From Xiphias gladius (lineage: Eukaryota > Chordata > Actinopteri > Istiophoriformes > Xiphiidae): DNA of 64,000 nt. Each line of letters begins with the position of its first letter. Within the stretch, counting starts at the first letter, position 1. This document shows, in pieces, positions 49,045 to 63,132 of the stretch. A program made the position numbers and the translations under genes. The stretch lies in assembly GCF_016859285.1 (NCBI RefSeq), contig NC_053414.1:31109005-31173004 (forward strand). Reading direction: 5' to 3'. The notes beneath the pieces are model-generated. The model was not told the origin of the DNA and ran no database searches. It saw nothing but the letters and a program-made list of their open reading frames with translations.

Positions 49045-52000
49045 TGTGAAATCTAATGGCGGAGTGGCCACCAGAAGAACCGGAACTTTTCCAGGTGGGT
49101 CGCTACACAAGTAGGCCAATAGCTTAGTGTGAAAGAAATAAAACATCAGAGTAGGAGAGAGACAGAGAGAAACAGAGACAGAGAAAGAGAGATCTGAACA
49201 TGTGCTGCCTACACTACCCCCCTTGAGTCGCCCTCTTAAGATGAAAACTTTCTAGAAAATCCAACATTACCACCGCGTCTTTGAACAGTCCTCTCTACAC
49301 CTCACCCCCACCACTAACTAGTCGCAATCAAGACAATGTTGTGAACAAAATGGGGCTCCTGCGGGCTGTATATGCTTAATGGCAGGATGATGAAGGGGAC
49401 TCTTTGGCAAGATTCACATACTCAGCCCCTGGGACTAGTGTAGTCAATTAAGTAATCACTAACATGGACCCCTCCCTCATTTGTGCATTCACAGTCAGAC
49501 CACAGGCCCCATGATCAGATCACTGCCAATTAAATGTATATATAAAACCAACTGTACATTTGACAATAACAGAACATGAGCTCTAGACTCCTGATGGTGA
49601 AGTTGGATTTAAAAATGTAATCACTTCACCTGAAATCACTCATCTAATTAATTCTTCTTAACAGTTTCAACCAAACCATTTAAACATGGCTATTGCAAAA
49701 ATAAATTATATTTATCATAGATGAGCCAGTTAAGCAGGTCTCACTAAGAACAGCTCTGGATCTAAACAGAGACTGAAAAAGGAAGAGTGGTACGACAAGG
49801 ACTGCAAAAATATCTTTAAAAAATTAAGACAGCAGTCCAATCTAGACAATGTCTAGACAATGTCAGACACAAAACAGACATGAGACAAAATGATGTTGAA
49901 ACGCTAAGAGAATACAAACAGATAATAACTCAAGAAATACAACATCACGATTAGAAACTAAGAGAAACTAGAGTCCATTGATCAAAATCAGTTCTGGGAG
50001 TTTAACAATGAAAAATACAACCTGGCCCTACAAAATGGAAACATTCGGAAAGATCATTTTGAAAAACAATATGAAAAAAATTTCACATAACAATTTCAAT
50101 CATGAACAGAAAGAAATTCAAGAAAAATTTAAAATCCTTGGATCAACAATTAAAAAATAATCAGAACCCCCTTGATTACCTTATTACAAAGAAAGAATGA
50201 GAAAACAACATAAAAAAACTAAAATCTGGCAAAGCATGTGGACCTGATGGCATCCGGACACATGCTGAAATACAGTAGCCCTGAGATGAGACAGGCCCTG
50301 CTTCAGTTTTTCAATTTTGTTAAAAAAAAAAAATTGCATGTTTTATTGATTTTAAAAAGGTGTTTTTATTCTATTTGGTAAAAGGGATTATATTGTAAAA
50401 TTCTCAAGATTAAGTCAAAGAAGGTCAGTAATAAATGTGGAGTAAAAACTGGCAAAAAAAAAAACTACAGATCTCCTCTCTCAAGGGAGTGGTGTCTTTC
50501 AGGGAAAAAGCTTATCTCCAACTCTATTTAACATCTATATTAATGACCCAGCAGTACAATCTGCAACCCCAGGTTTACCCTTAACAATAAGGAAGTCAAA
50601 ATCTTGCTCTATGCTGATGATATATTGTGGCTGTCACCCACACAACAAGGACTACAGCAGCACCTGAACCTCCTGGAGTGTACTATCAGAACTGGGCCCT
50701 GACAGTCAACTTTAACAAATCTAAAATCATGATCTTCCTAAAGAAGCCCAGATCTCAGGAAACCAAATGCCAATTCAAGTTAGGGAGCACCCATCTAGAT
50801 CACACCCTATATTATGATTACCTGGGGCTCAAAATCAGTGTCTCAGGTAACTTTGGTCTGGCAGTGAATGCACTGAAACAAAAGCATGTAGAGCATTTTA
50901 TGCAGTTAGAAGAAATTTTTACAAAATGGACATACTAATTAGAGTTTGGACTAAAATATTTGAAAGCATAATCCAACCAACCACCCTTTATGGTAGAGAA
51001 GTCTGGGGTCCACTCAGTCATCAGGAACACATTAGATGGGATGGGCATCCCATAGAGTCCCAGCATGCAGAATTCTGTATGTCCATATTAAACATCCAAA
51101 GAAAAACCCAGACTAATACATGCAGGGCAGAATTAGGCTGTTACCCATTAATTATTAACATTAAAAAAAGAACACTTAATTTGTGGTTAGACTGCACATT
51201 GAGCCCCCAAGACACACTGAAATTTCAGGGACTACAAATCCAAGAACTGAGCCCCCCAAAGTGTCCCTTCTTTCAGCTGGTCCTGAGACTTACTGGTCAC
51301 CCAATACTTTTCATCCTCAGACCAGCATTTTCCAACCACTAAACACAGTAAACCAAATTATTAAATTGGCCATTATGTCCCTCATAACCCCCCAAACCAC
51401 AGCCTCTTTACCATGGTTTAAACACTGATGAAGCAGTGGACATTGAACCTAGAGCTGTGGCTGAAAAAGCTCAGACAAAAGACTTTGCAATATAGAAAAA
51501 TCGAAAAGCTTCAAATAACTTTATATCAGCCGAGCAGCAGAGTGGATTCAGGACCACAGTTCCCAGTGAGTTCAGTTCATACAACAGCTCTCAGTGAGTC
51601 CAAACAACAGCTCGCAGTGAATCTGGTACAAACACCAGCTCCCAGTGAGTCCGGTACAAACACCAGTCCAGTTTTACAGAGGGGTAGGCAGAAGACAGTA
51701 GGAAGCTGTTCTGAGTTTATTGAAAAGGAAAAAAAAAAAATAAAATTATGTCTGGTGCTGTATTTACTACTACACTGTCTGGTTTGAATTCTACTCTCAC
51801 ATGCTCTACAGCTACTAACTTGTAGTTACACAAAGTGCAAAGTGAAAAACAGTAGTGTTGAATAGGACTCAAACTGAACAGCATTAATCACGAGCTACCT
51901 CACTTTTTAATGTTCAGTTTTTGTTGATACTTTTTAGTGTGTGGACTGTTATATGGTATATGGTTCAGACAGTAGCTACTTGGTTGTTGTAGTTGTTGAC

Positions 52001-52100
52001 TGTAATGTGAAAAGATGTATCTGACACTTTTTCTTCACAAACTACTATGAACTATAAAATCATCATAGAATCTGTAATTGAACTGTGTAAATAACAATTA
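49045..52100 (+). mobile_element. LINE copy B: longer, decayed non-LTR retrotransposon
   Basis: The 5' end (49045-49200) matches copy A. Then come remnants of the endonuclease end (KEEWYDKDCKNIFKKLR near 49780-49830) and the reverse transcriptase: SGKACGPDGI (about 50227), LSPTLFNIYIND (about 50514-50550), 'ctctatgctgatgatat' (LYADDI, catalytic Asp pair, about 50610), WALTVNFNKSKIMIF, and the C-terminal stretch 50926-51342. An RT-internal deletion and frameshifts make it inactive. The 3' region has about five units of the 29-30 bp minisatellite. The clade looks like I/Nimb, but that is tentative. It lies between saraf and galnt7. Confidence 0.85.
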
Positions 52101-52429
52101 GACTAACATTACAAAATAATATAATTTATATTTCATGTATTGTTCTACAACTCATCATAGTTATTTTAGCCTGTATGTACTGCATGATTCTTGTAAAGTG
52201 TGACAAAGGCTGCATGTGATGGTGTGGCTTCAGATGGGTTTTGGTGGGTCAGTCCCAGTCAAAAGTCTCAATTTTTATTTCCACTCCACCCCTGATGAGA
52301 GCTTTAACAACTATGGTTTTACAAATTTTGACAGAGAGCAGTATATATACGTATATGTTTATTTTTTATTTTTTCATAAAAACAGCATCTCCATAGGCAT
52401 AAACAAAGTTAAAACCAGTTACATTACAT

Positions 52430-52612
52430 TTACTAATTTGGCAGATGCTTTTATCCAAAGCGATTTAGAAGTGAGGCAACTTAGGGTTCATTGTCTTGCC
52501 CAACGACACTTCAGCATCCGGACAGGAGGAGCTGGGGATTGAACCGCTGACCCTGCGATCAGTGGACAACCCGTTCTACCACCTGAGCCCAAACTGCCCA
52601 GTTACCACTTTT
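52430..52612 (+). repeat. Dispersed SINE/MITE-like fish repeat
   Basis: 'ggcagatgcttttatccaaagcgattta', split by small changes, then 'attgtcttgcccaacgacac' and 'gggattgaaccgctgaccct', ending 'taccacctgagccc': a very common fish short repeat. Class not certain. Confidence 0.7.
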
Positions 52613-52619
52613 AATGTAT

Positions 52620-53515
52620 TGTACTGGGTTGGAGGCAGAAATCTCAAAGACAGATATCTGACAACCCTGGCTATGTTCTTCAAATGTAGTTTACCTAATC
52701 CAGACAAACATGTTTTTATCTGGCTAAAACAATCCTGTTAATTCCCATCCAGCTAATTTAGTTCTTTGAAATCAGTTTGAGGATTGATTCCTTTATCCTG
52801 GATGAAGTTATCTTCAACATCAGTGCGCTTGTATTTTGAAATACAGGCAAAATTAATAGAGTTAAAACCATGATCCACAATTATAAATCAGCTCAGTGCT
52901 GATCATATAATTGCAGTTAAATGAGGTAGGAGTGTTGGAAACCCTCCCATTACATTCATGGACATAAGTCATTTCTGTGTGTTCCTGCTTTTGTGGCTGT
53001 TATTTGGTCTGCATTGAGCTGCAGTGTTTCCACATTTGATCACTGATGATCATCAGATATACCCAGTGAATGTGGTTGGAGTATGAGTGAAGTTGGTGCA
53101 TGAAGTATGGTTCTCTCTGATGGATATGCAAGAGACTTTTCAGTGATAATCATACCAACCTCTCTTTACTTCCTAATGGCTGGATCGCCCTATATCTGTT
53201 TGCTTCTCTCTGTGCTCAAATATACAGTATTTTAATACAACCAAAGTCCTAATAAAGCTGTTCTCATTTACATGTTCTTCTGTTTCTGTTGTCAGACAAC
53301 GGAACAAGTATGAAATAGTGACTGTAATGCAGCCCATTAAGACTACATATTAACCAGCAGTCACAAGCCTTTTCCAAAGAATAGCTAAAATCCTGATTTT
53401 ATAACCATGGCGTCATCTGAAAAAATCACCATACACATAATTTAAAGACTGCGGCTGTGCTGTGATTTTAGCTGTATTTAATTGTAAAATAATCACTCAC
53501 AGAGAAAGTTAGAAG
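52620..53515. other. Intergenic stretch without recognised features
   Basis: AT-rich. The few open frames are short and show no domain. Confidence 0.4.
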
Positions 53516-53534
53516 CTCATTCACGTGTCAGCTA

Positions 53535-53965
53535 CCGTGCCCTAATTTGAATGAGACGCATCGAGAGGGGTGCCTGTAGAGGGAAAGTCCGACCTTGCAT
53601 TCGCGGGGAAATACTGGTGACTCTCTTCTACGGAAAGTTGCTGAGGATGGTCAGGAAAGTTGCTGAGGATGGTCAACAAAGTTGCTAGATTAGTCAATAG
53701 GTACTTTTGTGAAGAAAGGTCGCTAAAGGGATTGGTAAATCTAGCGACAAAGGTGCTTAGGTGGCAAGACTGCCTGTAAATGTCCCCCTGATGATGCATT
53801 AGAAACTGTTTGCACCAATTCATTTTGAAAGAGCAACGGCCAATGGAGAAACTCAACACTCGGCCAGCCAACCAATGGTGTAACTTCATCACTCAGTCAG
53901 TCAGTCAGTCAGGGACACTTGCGTTTATAGGGCTGGCCCCACTGTTGTGGTCCAGCCAAAAACTA
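53535..53965 (-). repeat. Dispersed element of unknown class with (AGTC)n tract
   Basis: A minus-strand open frame of 116 codons (53892-53542) has no recognisable domain. It contains a direct duplication 'gaaagttgctgaggatggtc' (two copies near 53632-53670). The right end 'gccctataaacgcaa...ggctgg' also occurs at 14855-14905, so this is a repeat family and not a gene. Confidence 0.5.
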
Positions 53966-54580
53966 GTTTTAAATGAATAAACAATTTTCAGCAAAGTAAG
54001 TTCTGCAGCTAATTATTTGATGATTTATTTAAGTTTTATTGTTTAAATGACAAATTCCAATTTTAATATCAAGTTATATGCTGTATGTTCTGCTCCATGG
54101 TCAGTCAGTTAACAGTCATAATCTTTTAGTTGAGTTTATGTCTTTTTGCTCACAATGTCTCAAACTACATTTGTTTTGGTTCTTTTCTGGAATACAAAGT
54201 TTTATTTTGTTGTATTTTTGAAAGATAAATTGTGATGATTATACCAACAGATCATGATAATTTCTCAATAACCTGCATTTTTACATCTTAAATCATGATT
54301 GTATCAACACTCTCTCATTATAAAATCTAGAAAAGACATTTGTTTCTCAAAATTGCCTCATGTTTGGGCTTCACTCTAAAATGTCTTGGTCCTGATCCTG
54401 CTATGACAACAGTTCCAGATTAATTTTTAACCAGCCTTGAAGAACTATAAAATCCATACTCGTTAGATAATCATCAAACTTATAGTAACTCATAGTAACT
54501 CGGTATTCAACATTCAAAGAACAATCACTCAATTCCCTGAAATTACAATAACAAATACAGAACACGGTGGTTGTAGTAAA
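53966..54580. other. Intergenic stretch downstream of galnt7
   Basis: AT-rich; no supported feature. Confidence 0.4.
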
Positions 54581-54584
54581 AACC

Positions 54585-56502
54585 AGGTCTTTTATTTCCT
54601 TAATCACCCACTGTTCAGCCCATATTAAATCTCTGCTATAAGTTAAATATTTACAACATCATTCAAGGCCCTTCACAAAATGCATCATGATCATCTTTAG
54701 AAAGAAATCTATTTACATTGTACAAAACATTGCATACATGATGATCCGTACACCAAACCCTCTTTCCCTTGGGGGGAAAAAAAAAAAAAACCAGTCACAT
54801 TTTTCACAGTCAACTGGTCAGCTACTGAATTACTCATCAAGACTGTCAGTAAGGCAGGCAGGTCACTGTGCTCTCCTCTAAAGCATCAGAGTCTGTAGAA
54901 GTTGCTGAAAATTTATTCAATCCAGTAGAAATCAACAGAAGTAAATGGCAACCAATCAAAGTTAACTAAATAAATACAGTGTATGGGTTACTTTTTTCAT
55001 GCTAGTGTGCATTTGAAAGCATAATCCAGGAGGACTGAATCACTGCTGGTTTAGACATGGCACAAAGGGGATGGACCTTGAGGTGGTTTAGGTAAACGAA
55101 CACTGTATGAAGCTTTATGTAGGACACGAGTATTGCTTTTTTTTCCCTCTTTGTAGTTTTCTTTTGTCATGGTCAGGCTTCTGATACGGTGTCGTGAATC
55201 ATTCTGCTTATTCATTAACCAAATTCAGTCTGTCAGATTACTGTATTAGCTTCAAGATAGAAGTAGTTCTTTAACCAGGGATGTTAAAAATGACTTTCAC
55301 AGACTCTGAAGTCTTAGTGTTAAGAAAAAAAAAATACAATTCAATATGTCAAAGTCCTTTTTAGCCTGTTCAGCATGTGTCTATAGGAGCTTTATTACAT
55401 CTCTGTTATCTAAGGACATCCTTTTCACCTTCTGTCTGCTTTGGCCCCAGAGGAAAGTTGATGTATTATAACTGACATGGTGACACTGGTATGTTGGCCA
55501 GCAGCTGATAGAACAGGACAGTTTGTTATTTCTACATGATGATTTGTTTTACATACAGAAAACTAGCTAGCTCTTTAACCCTAATCAACATCAACATTAC
55601 ACCACCAAGTCAACAAATTCAAAATTTTCAAAAATATGGAGCCGATTGCTCGTTTCCATTAATTTCTGGTCTTTTAAAACAGATTTGGCTCACCCGAGTG
55701 TTCTTTCTTTGATATTTCCAATAAATGAGTTGTTTTTGACATTCTAACACTATTTCAACCTTTAATCCATCTAAAACAGAGTTGCAGACAAAAGCAAGCA
55801 TTATGCCAGCCAGTGTATGTACACCTGGTTAAACACACTGATGGTGTGAATGAATCCTCCACCAATAAAAAAGGACTCTTTGGTAAGTGAGCTAATCACT
55901 TTGGCTAATAGTTGATTGACAAAGTCTAATTAGAGCATGACTTTTCAATAATTAGAATTGATGTGATTAATTTCATAAATCAACATAGTGGTTTAGAAAA
56001 GACCTGAGAGCCCATAAGAACAGATAGAGAGACATTATGTAAACACAACCACCACAAAAGACTGAGACAGAGACGGAGCCCAACATGTTTCCAGTTCACT
56101 GTTTGTCATTCTGAGGAAAAGCAGCTTAAGCTTCTTTATCAACCAATTTTTCTGCCATCTGGAGTGTCTATGTTTCTATATTATGGTCAAATATATGAAC
56201 TAAAGTTTGACAGTGGGATATTTTGGCTGATGCCAACAGTTTTGGGTTGAAGCTGATAATAATGGATACTTGATATCTTTATATTTGACCATTCTGACTC
56301 CATTGTGTTGGAGGTGAACTGACAATGACTGGCTCATAACAAGAACATTTTTTGTTGAAAAGGACAATATCAGCTTGATATATCTGTAAACTTACTATGG
56401 ATGTGTTTCTTGGCATGTGTTAATCAGTGCATATGTCCTCATACAGTCACCGTGTTCCTCTCCAAGCTCCTAGTGGTCCTCTTTGTGCGAGTTGTCCAGT
56501 CC
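54585..56502 (-). other. galnt7: Probable galnt7 3' UTR and flank
   Basis: Lies 3' of the galnt7 stop. On the minus strand an AATAAA occurs near 54588 ('gaaataaaagacc'), which would give a long 3' UTR of about 1.9 kb; nearer signals may be used instead. No other exon or transposon recognised. Confidence 0.4.
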
Positions 56503-59500
56503 TCATACAGCCACTATGTTGTTCATTTCCCATTTCTGCGTGGTTTTACTGGTGTCACAGTCTGATATGAACACCTTGTGGAGCAGGTCAGAGCGGTCTA
56601 GACATTTCCCTGTTAGGAGATTGCAGATGAACATTACTACTAGTGTTTGTTACACAAGCCCCAAGCAGCAAGGGGAATGTTATATCCATATGGATCCCTG
56701 GAAGTTGACATTATCCGGGGGGGGGGGGTTATTTTTATAAGGACTTAATTGAGAACATAAAGTGATAGTGATGTTATGTCTGAAAGTGAAGCCACAGCAG
56801 TTACCTGTCAAATATAGTGTCTGAGCTGACTTCAGAAGGGCAAAAATCATGTGACTACTAACGTTTGAAGCAGCTTACTGTTTCACTTTGTCATTTAACC
56901 TGTGGGTGGTTTGAAAGTCTCTGAACTGTGTGTGTCGACTGACTGACACACACATGCACTACTGGGACTTAGTTGATTTTGATTGCATTGCACAAAGTAA
57001 ATAATAATATAGATAGATAGATGATATGATGGATGGAAAAAAAAAAAAAAAAAGTTACAGTGTCAGTGTCTCAACAACAAAACAACACAAACAACAAACT
57101 CACACATGGATGCAGACCTAACCAGTGATCCATGTGTGGGAGGGAAAGGCTTTCACCAGTAGGCTGTTTGGAGAACACTATTTCATAGTAGGCTCTGTAT
57201 CAAGGGAGAATACTGAAGGGCAGGTTATTTATTTGATGGATGATATGTCAGTATATCATATGATATGATGACACTTTGAGTTATGAATTTGTTTCACACA
57301 GAAACCCTTAATGGTTCAGAAAGCTTAATTTCACCATCACTGCCAAGACATAACAAAGCAGATCCATTTGAAAATTATGTTTACATTTCAAGAACTTTGT
57401 GTTTTCTAACTGTGCAACGTCCACTACTGTTGTCACAGTACCAAAATTATGACTTTTATAAGATACCTGCCTAAATATCTTGATACCGATACTGAAATGA
57501 TACCACGAGCCTGTTCTCATTTACTGTAATTTTTAAATCTAATTTGAATAAATAGAACACTAGAAAGTGCACTAAGTAGAGCACAGACCTCAATGTATTG
57601 AGTCATTTGTGTTCAGTCTACATTAGTGCAGTACCGTAGTGTGCAGGCTAATAATCCAGGGTTTGAGCTTCATCACCATGAAGTGCCAGACTTACAGTTA
57701 ATGTCATTTATGTTTATTATTTTCATGCTCAATAAAACTGTAGTTTATTTGCTATACAGTTTTTTATTTAGTTTTTTTCATACATAGATGTTTTTTATGA
57801 AAATGAGTTAGTACATTTCTAACAATAATTAGATTATTGTAAATTATTAGATTAGTGTCAGTGTTATTAAAGATTTTACATGGTATGCAGTAATCTGATG
57901 TCCCCTGTGCTCAATTTTATTTGATTTATGTGATAGTTTACTGTATATTTCGCAACCAGATATCAATTATTAAACAGTGTTTAAGAAGACTTGATACACC
58001 TTGGTGGAGATCTGCGCTCTACTGAGCACATTTTCTTGTACTAGAAATAATTATTGACAAAAACTGCCATGATTACCATTGTCAGTAATGGTGGAGTATA
58101 AATTGATCAATTATAACTGGTGTTTTGGATCTGCATACTTGTGAAAGCCGGATTTTTTTTTTTTGCCAACTTGCAAGTTATGGTAAAAGTAAGGTTAACA
58201 GTGTGAAATTTGCATTTACATATAGACATGCCACATTGGTAAATTAGCTAAAATGATAAGGCCAGTTTAATCAGTTATCATTGCCCTTAACTGCCTCATC
58301 AAACTCAAATGGTGAAAAAAAGTCTGCATGTCACAAAGTAAATCATGGCATGTCTGTCGACAAGATGCTTTGCTAAGTTGGATTTGTTGGCTCCCTTGGC
58401 CTGCGTAGGTTTGCCCTGACTGTCAGCTATGTATGCAAAATAATGCCATATTTCGCTTTGTGGGTCTGCTTTGTCGACAAGCTGTGGATGGTCGGCAATA
58501 AAACTTGTATTTGCAGCCATGCCTATTGGTTTGTCGCTTTCATGGTGAGTGGAAGCAGAGGACAGGGGGTGCAGAGAGTGGAAGCAGGAAGCAGAGCGCT
58601 TCACACACACACACTGCCCTACTGTTGCACATCGACACAACTATCGGTACTAATAAAATGGGGTATAGTACTGTTTTTAACGGCAGGGTATTGTAATACC
58701 TTTGTAATTTCGGTATACCGTGCAACACTAACATCCACACTGGTAATTTATGTCACACGAACCCTCAGAGATGCAGAACACGTAAATTAAAATCTATCCA
58801 TCTTCTTTGTCTTCTTTAGATTGGAAATCAAACTTGTGCATTCCAAACCATCTGGTGAGGAATGTATTGAGTGTATAAAATGTTTTTATTGAATGTTTAA
58901 TCAGAGCCACCCAATTCTTAAAACTAGAGTTTATACCATACAAATATTGAAATTTAAGACAAAGGCAATATTTGTTTTCTAACACACATTTTTGACGAGG
59001 ATTCCTTAAAAACTGATGCTTAAATAGCTGTCACCAAGATACAGTATGCAATGAGCCATTATAGACATTTTATGGTGGAAAAACAAACTTGTCAAAACCG
59101 TAACGCGTGCATGCACGTACGCACGCACCTTACATTAGTTGTGAGGACACTCATTGACACAGTGCATTCACTAGCCCCTTACCCTAACCATCACAACTAA
59201 ATGCCCTTACCCAACCCTAAACCTAATTCTAACTCTAACCCTAACCCTAAAACCAAGTCTTAACCCTCAAACAGCCCTTTGAAGGTGTGGGGACCAGACA
59301 AAATATCCTCACTTTCCCAAAATGTCCTGAGGTAAGGTATATAACTAACAAACTTGTACAGAAGTATAAGTACACACAGACAGACACAGAGGGCCAATAT
59401 AACTATAAAGAGTAAACCACACTGGAAATTAAATTAATATCAACAACAACCATAAACAAAAACACGAAAAAAACAAAAATATATTAGATTTGTGAATTCA

Positions 59501-62500
59501 AACAGAAGTCCAATAAAAAGTATAAATCATCATAACAGTAGTAAACGATACTAAATGTCCTCAAACATATCTTTGACATTTCTGTGCTGCAATTTCTTGT
59601 TAATTATCGGTTGACCCTGATAGTTCGGGTAATATTGGCTGACAGAATGAACTCTAGTTTAAAGAGCAGCTCTACAACAGGTTGGTGAAAGTGCACAGAC
59701 TATACCGGAGTGTATTCAGCAGTGCAACACACTTGAAGCGTTCAACTTATAAAAAAGCTGCCAACCTCTAACATCTCCTCATGGCCCCTTCACATCCACC
59801 CTATTCACTTCACCTAAAAAGAACTGATCATATGTCAGGGTTTTTCTCCTCTTAACTGTGTAAAAAAATCCGCAAGTACTACAAACCACATTTACAGGCT
59901 GATAGTTTTCAGTGTGTGTGCAGGCTAATATAGAACTTTGAAAAAAAAAAAAACATCACTGATATAAGGCTTCCTAATCCTCCTTCCACTGGTAAATGAT
60001 GATTGTTAGTGATGATGATGAAAAATATATGAAAACTGTTTTTCTCTGGTAAAAATAGTGCAGATATTTACCTGTTAGCACATGAGTGAACCGATGGAGA
60101 TCCTGGATAGAAAGGGAGAGAAAAAGGGTTCTTGTTCATTTCAACACTTTCCACTGTTAATAAAGACTTAATGTCTAGTCTGATCAGTGTGCTCTCATTC
60201 TTTCACTGTGTGTGTGTCTGTGTGTGTGTGCGTGTGTTTCACCTTGAAGTACTTCCACTCAGTGAGCTGGTTCTGGTCACAGTGTGTGATAATGACAGCT
60301 GAATTATCACCTCCTCTGGTCAGGCATTGGTCATACTGCATCAACTGGTTGGCTTCATTGATGCGGAACAACTACACAGACACACACACAACCAATGAAT
60401 CACAGATTCCAGTAGAGTAATGGATGCCCAGAGGTAGTTAAAACCCGCATCTGGCAAACCTTGACCAGAAGCTACAAAAACCTGGACAACTCTGTCCAAC
60501 TCTTTCCATTCTGTCACATAATTAGGGCCCTCTGTTCCAGAGAGCAGGTTTAGTTGAGGGAAACTGAGTTTTCTGTTCCAGAAACAGATGACTTTAACTC
60601 TGAGTCGGTTACTGCAGTAACTTTAACTCTGTGAAGGTAACCTTTTGGCTGGCAGCTTTTCTTCAACAAAAGTTTCTCTGTGTCACCTCCTGCAGAGCCT
60701 GAAGAAGCTTACTGACACAATCTCTCATTTCCTCATTAATACAGTCCATATCAGAGGGCATTAATTTGCAGACGTTTACGTGTGTAAAGGAAGATCAAAA
60801 TCCTAGTTGGATAGTAGTTTGTTACCAAAGAACTATTTTTACTAACATTGCTTGCTTTAATGCACAGTCATTTCTTAGAACATTCCTACATGTCCTTTTC
60901 TTTTTTGCAGGTGGAATTTTTTTTAAAAACACTTTGATTGTGCACATTAAATCAGCTGTCAGATTGTTAAAAAGTTCCCCTGCAGTGAAACGTTTACAGC
61001 ACATTACTGTGGTCATCTGTTTAAATTATAAACATGTGTGAAGCTTTACACACAAGACACTGATCTATGAATAATTATTTCTCATACTGTGATTTGTTGC
61101 ACTGATTAAACATTCCAATCATAGCAATCATAGAGAGGAGATTATGATTATTTTTAACACTTGAAATACAGTCACTAAATTTTTAGGAACCAATTTATAG
61201 ACCACCGTTCAAAAGTTTTAGAAAAGCCCCTTTTTTCCAGTTATTAGAAATTAAGCAGATCAAGTCCAGTGAATAACCTTAAATGGTCCAAAAGGTAGAA
61301 AAAATAAGTTTAGATCACCAAAAACTGAAAAATCTTGTAAATTTCATAGAAATCAGGCCTTCTTCAGGGATTAAGGAATTGGCTAACTTACAGCTTCCCT
61401 GCAGCAGTGGAAGTGTTACATGTTAATGCAAACAATTCCTACAGGTGCACCAACTTTTGTTGATTTCTGTCTATACAAAGGCAGTGTTGGAACAAACTGT
61501 TCTACTACAGCCTCTGATACATTGTTGAGACAATACTGTACTCCACAAAGTTGAACTTTATGTTGCTATCAGAATTGTGAGAAAAAAGCAAGCAAGAAAG
61601 GAAGACAAACAGGTTGGTCAGGGGTTCTTCCCACAGCAAGATAATGACCCAAAACATTTGAAGACGAGAACTAGACGGTGGCTTCACATGATGACCAACA
61701 CAGTCTCCAGACCTAAACCCCATGGGACTGGTTTGGGATGAACTGGACAGAAAGTGAAAGCAAAGCAACTTGCAACACATTCGTGGGAATTGATGCAACA
61801 GTGTTGGGACGAACTTTCTGAAGAATATTAGATTTCCATTGTAGAAAGAACGCCATGAGTGTGTTCGGGCAGCTGAAGGAGTCAAAAATTGAGATTAAAT
61901 ATAGTTCAACAAAAACACTACTCTGTGCTTTAATTTAAGAAATACTGAGACACTGAATTATGCAAATTTAACAGCTGGAGAAGTGGAAGTTTTCTAAAAC
62001 TTTTAGAATAATAGAATATTTACAGTCAGTTTAACCTAGACCCCATTTCATCTGCAGATCACCAAAATTATTATTACTGGGTCAGACTACAGTACGAAGT
62101 TACAATCGATGGTCTATAGGTAAATTAATAAATATATTTAAACCTCTTATGTAACATACAGCAGGATTCTAGCTTCACCATCCACTGGGGAAATTCAAGT
62201 CTGCTAAATAATTAATGAGTTGACTACACTGAAACAAGGTAATAGTGTTAACTTGTGGTATCTTTTCTCCATGTCAGGCTCCTCCACTGCTGCTGTGTTT
62301 TTTGAAGATAAATGTCTATTACTGTCCCACAGTAATATTTATAGCTCCACTGGAATCAAGATGGAAGCTTTGCTCTTTATTTACCTGTTTTCATACTGAA
62401 TCGTAGCATCAGAGGTCCATCGATGATGCACATACTCAGAATTGACTCAACTTTTGACTGAAGTTGTGGTGTTGATGACTCATTTGGTGTAATGACAACA

Positions 62501-62979
62501 TGTTCCTTTAAAAAAATCTTATTTGTAGACTAGAGAACGAATTGTGACTGGTAGTATAGAGAAATGGACCGATGGACTGTGGTGGACAGCAATTCACACC
62601 AGTAGTTGGACATCTGGAAAGACTAACAGTATTAGACATGAATTATTTGAGTGTTAAAATTAAGTAGGAAAATTGCCGAACCGTTAAGCTTATTCTGATG
62701 GAGTTTGGCAATTTAAGAAACAGGCAGGATAAGAAATAGTGCTTATCTACTGGGGGACAAGGAGTCCATTTATCTCAAGGATCGAGACCATCTCCATCTG
62801 GACTGAGCAGGGCGACAGGAGATAAAGCAAAACACCTCATCAAGTGTCTCATTACCTGGTTGCCACCCATCCTGTGGCACGGTCCTATTTCCACATTGCC
62901 TCCATTGGTGTGTCCCATACTGTCAATACAGTAACTTGTCTCAAAGCCCCGAATCTACACACCCGAACAGGACACACAC

Positions 62980-63026
<47 letters not shown>

Positions 63027-63099
63027 CTTATGGCACGAGATGTTTCACAAAATGGTTAAAACGCCATCTACAAGCCATGAAAGAAACTGTAAATGAACA

Positions 63100-63132
<33 letters not shown>

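Noticed and set aside
59220-59260. Interstitial telomere
   Set aside because: Only about three CCCTAA-type units, embedded in a longer dispersed repeat; too short to mark a chromosome fusion.
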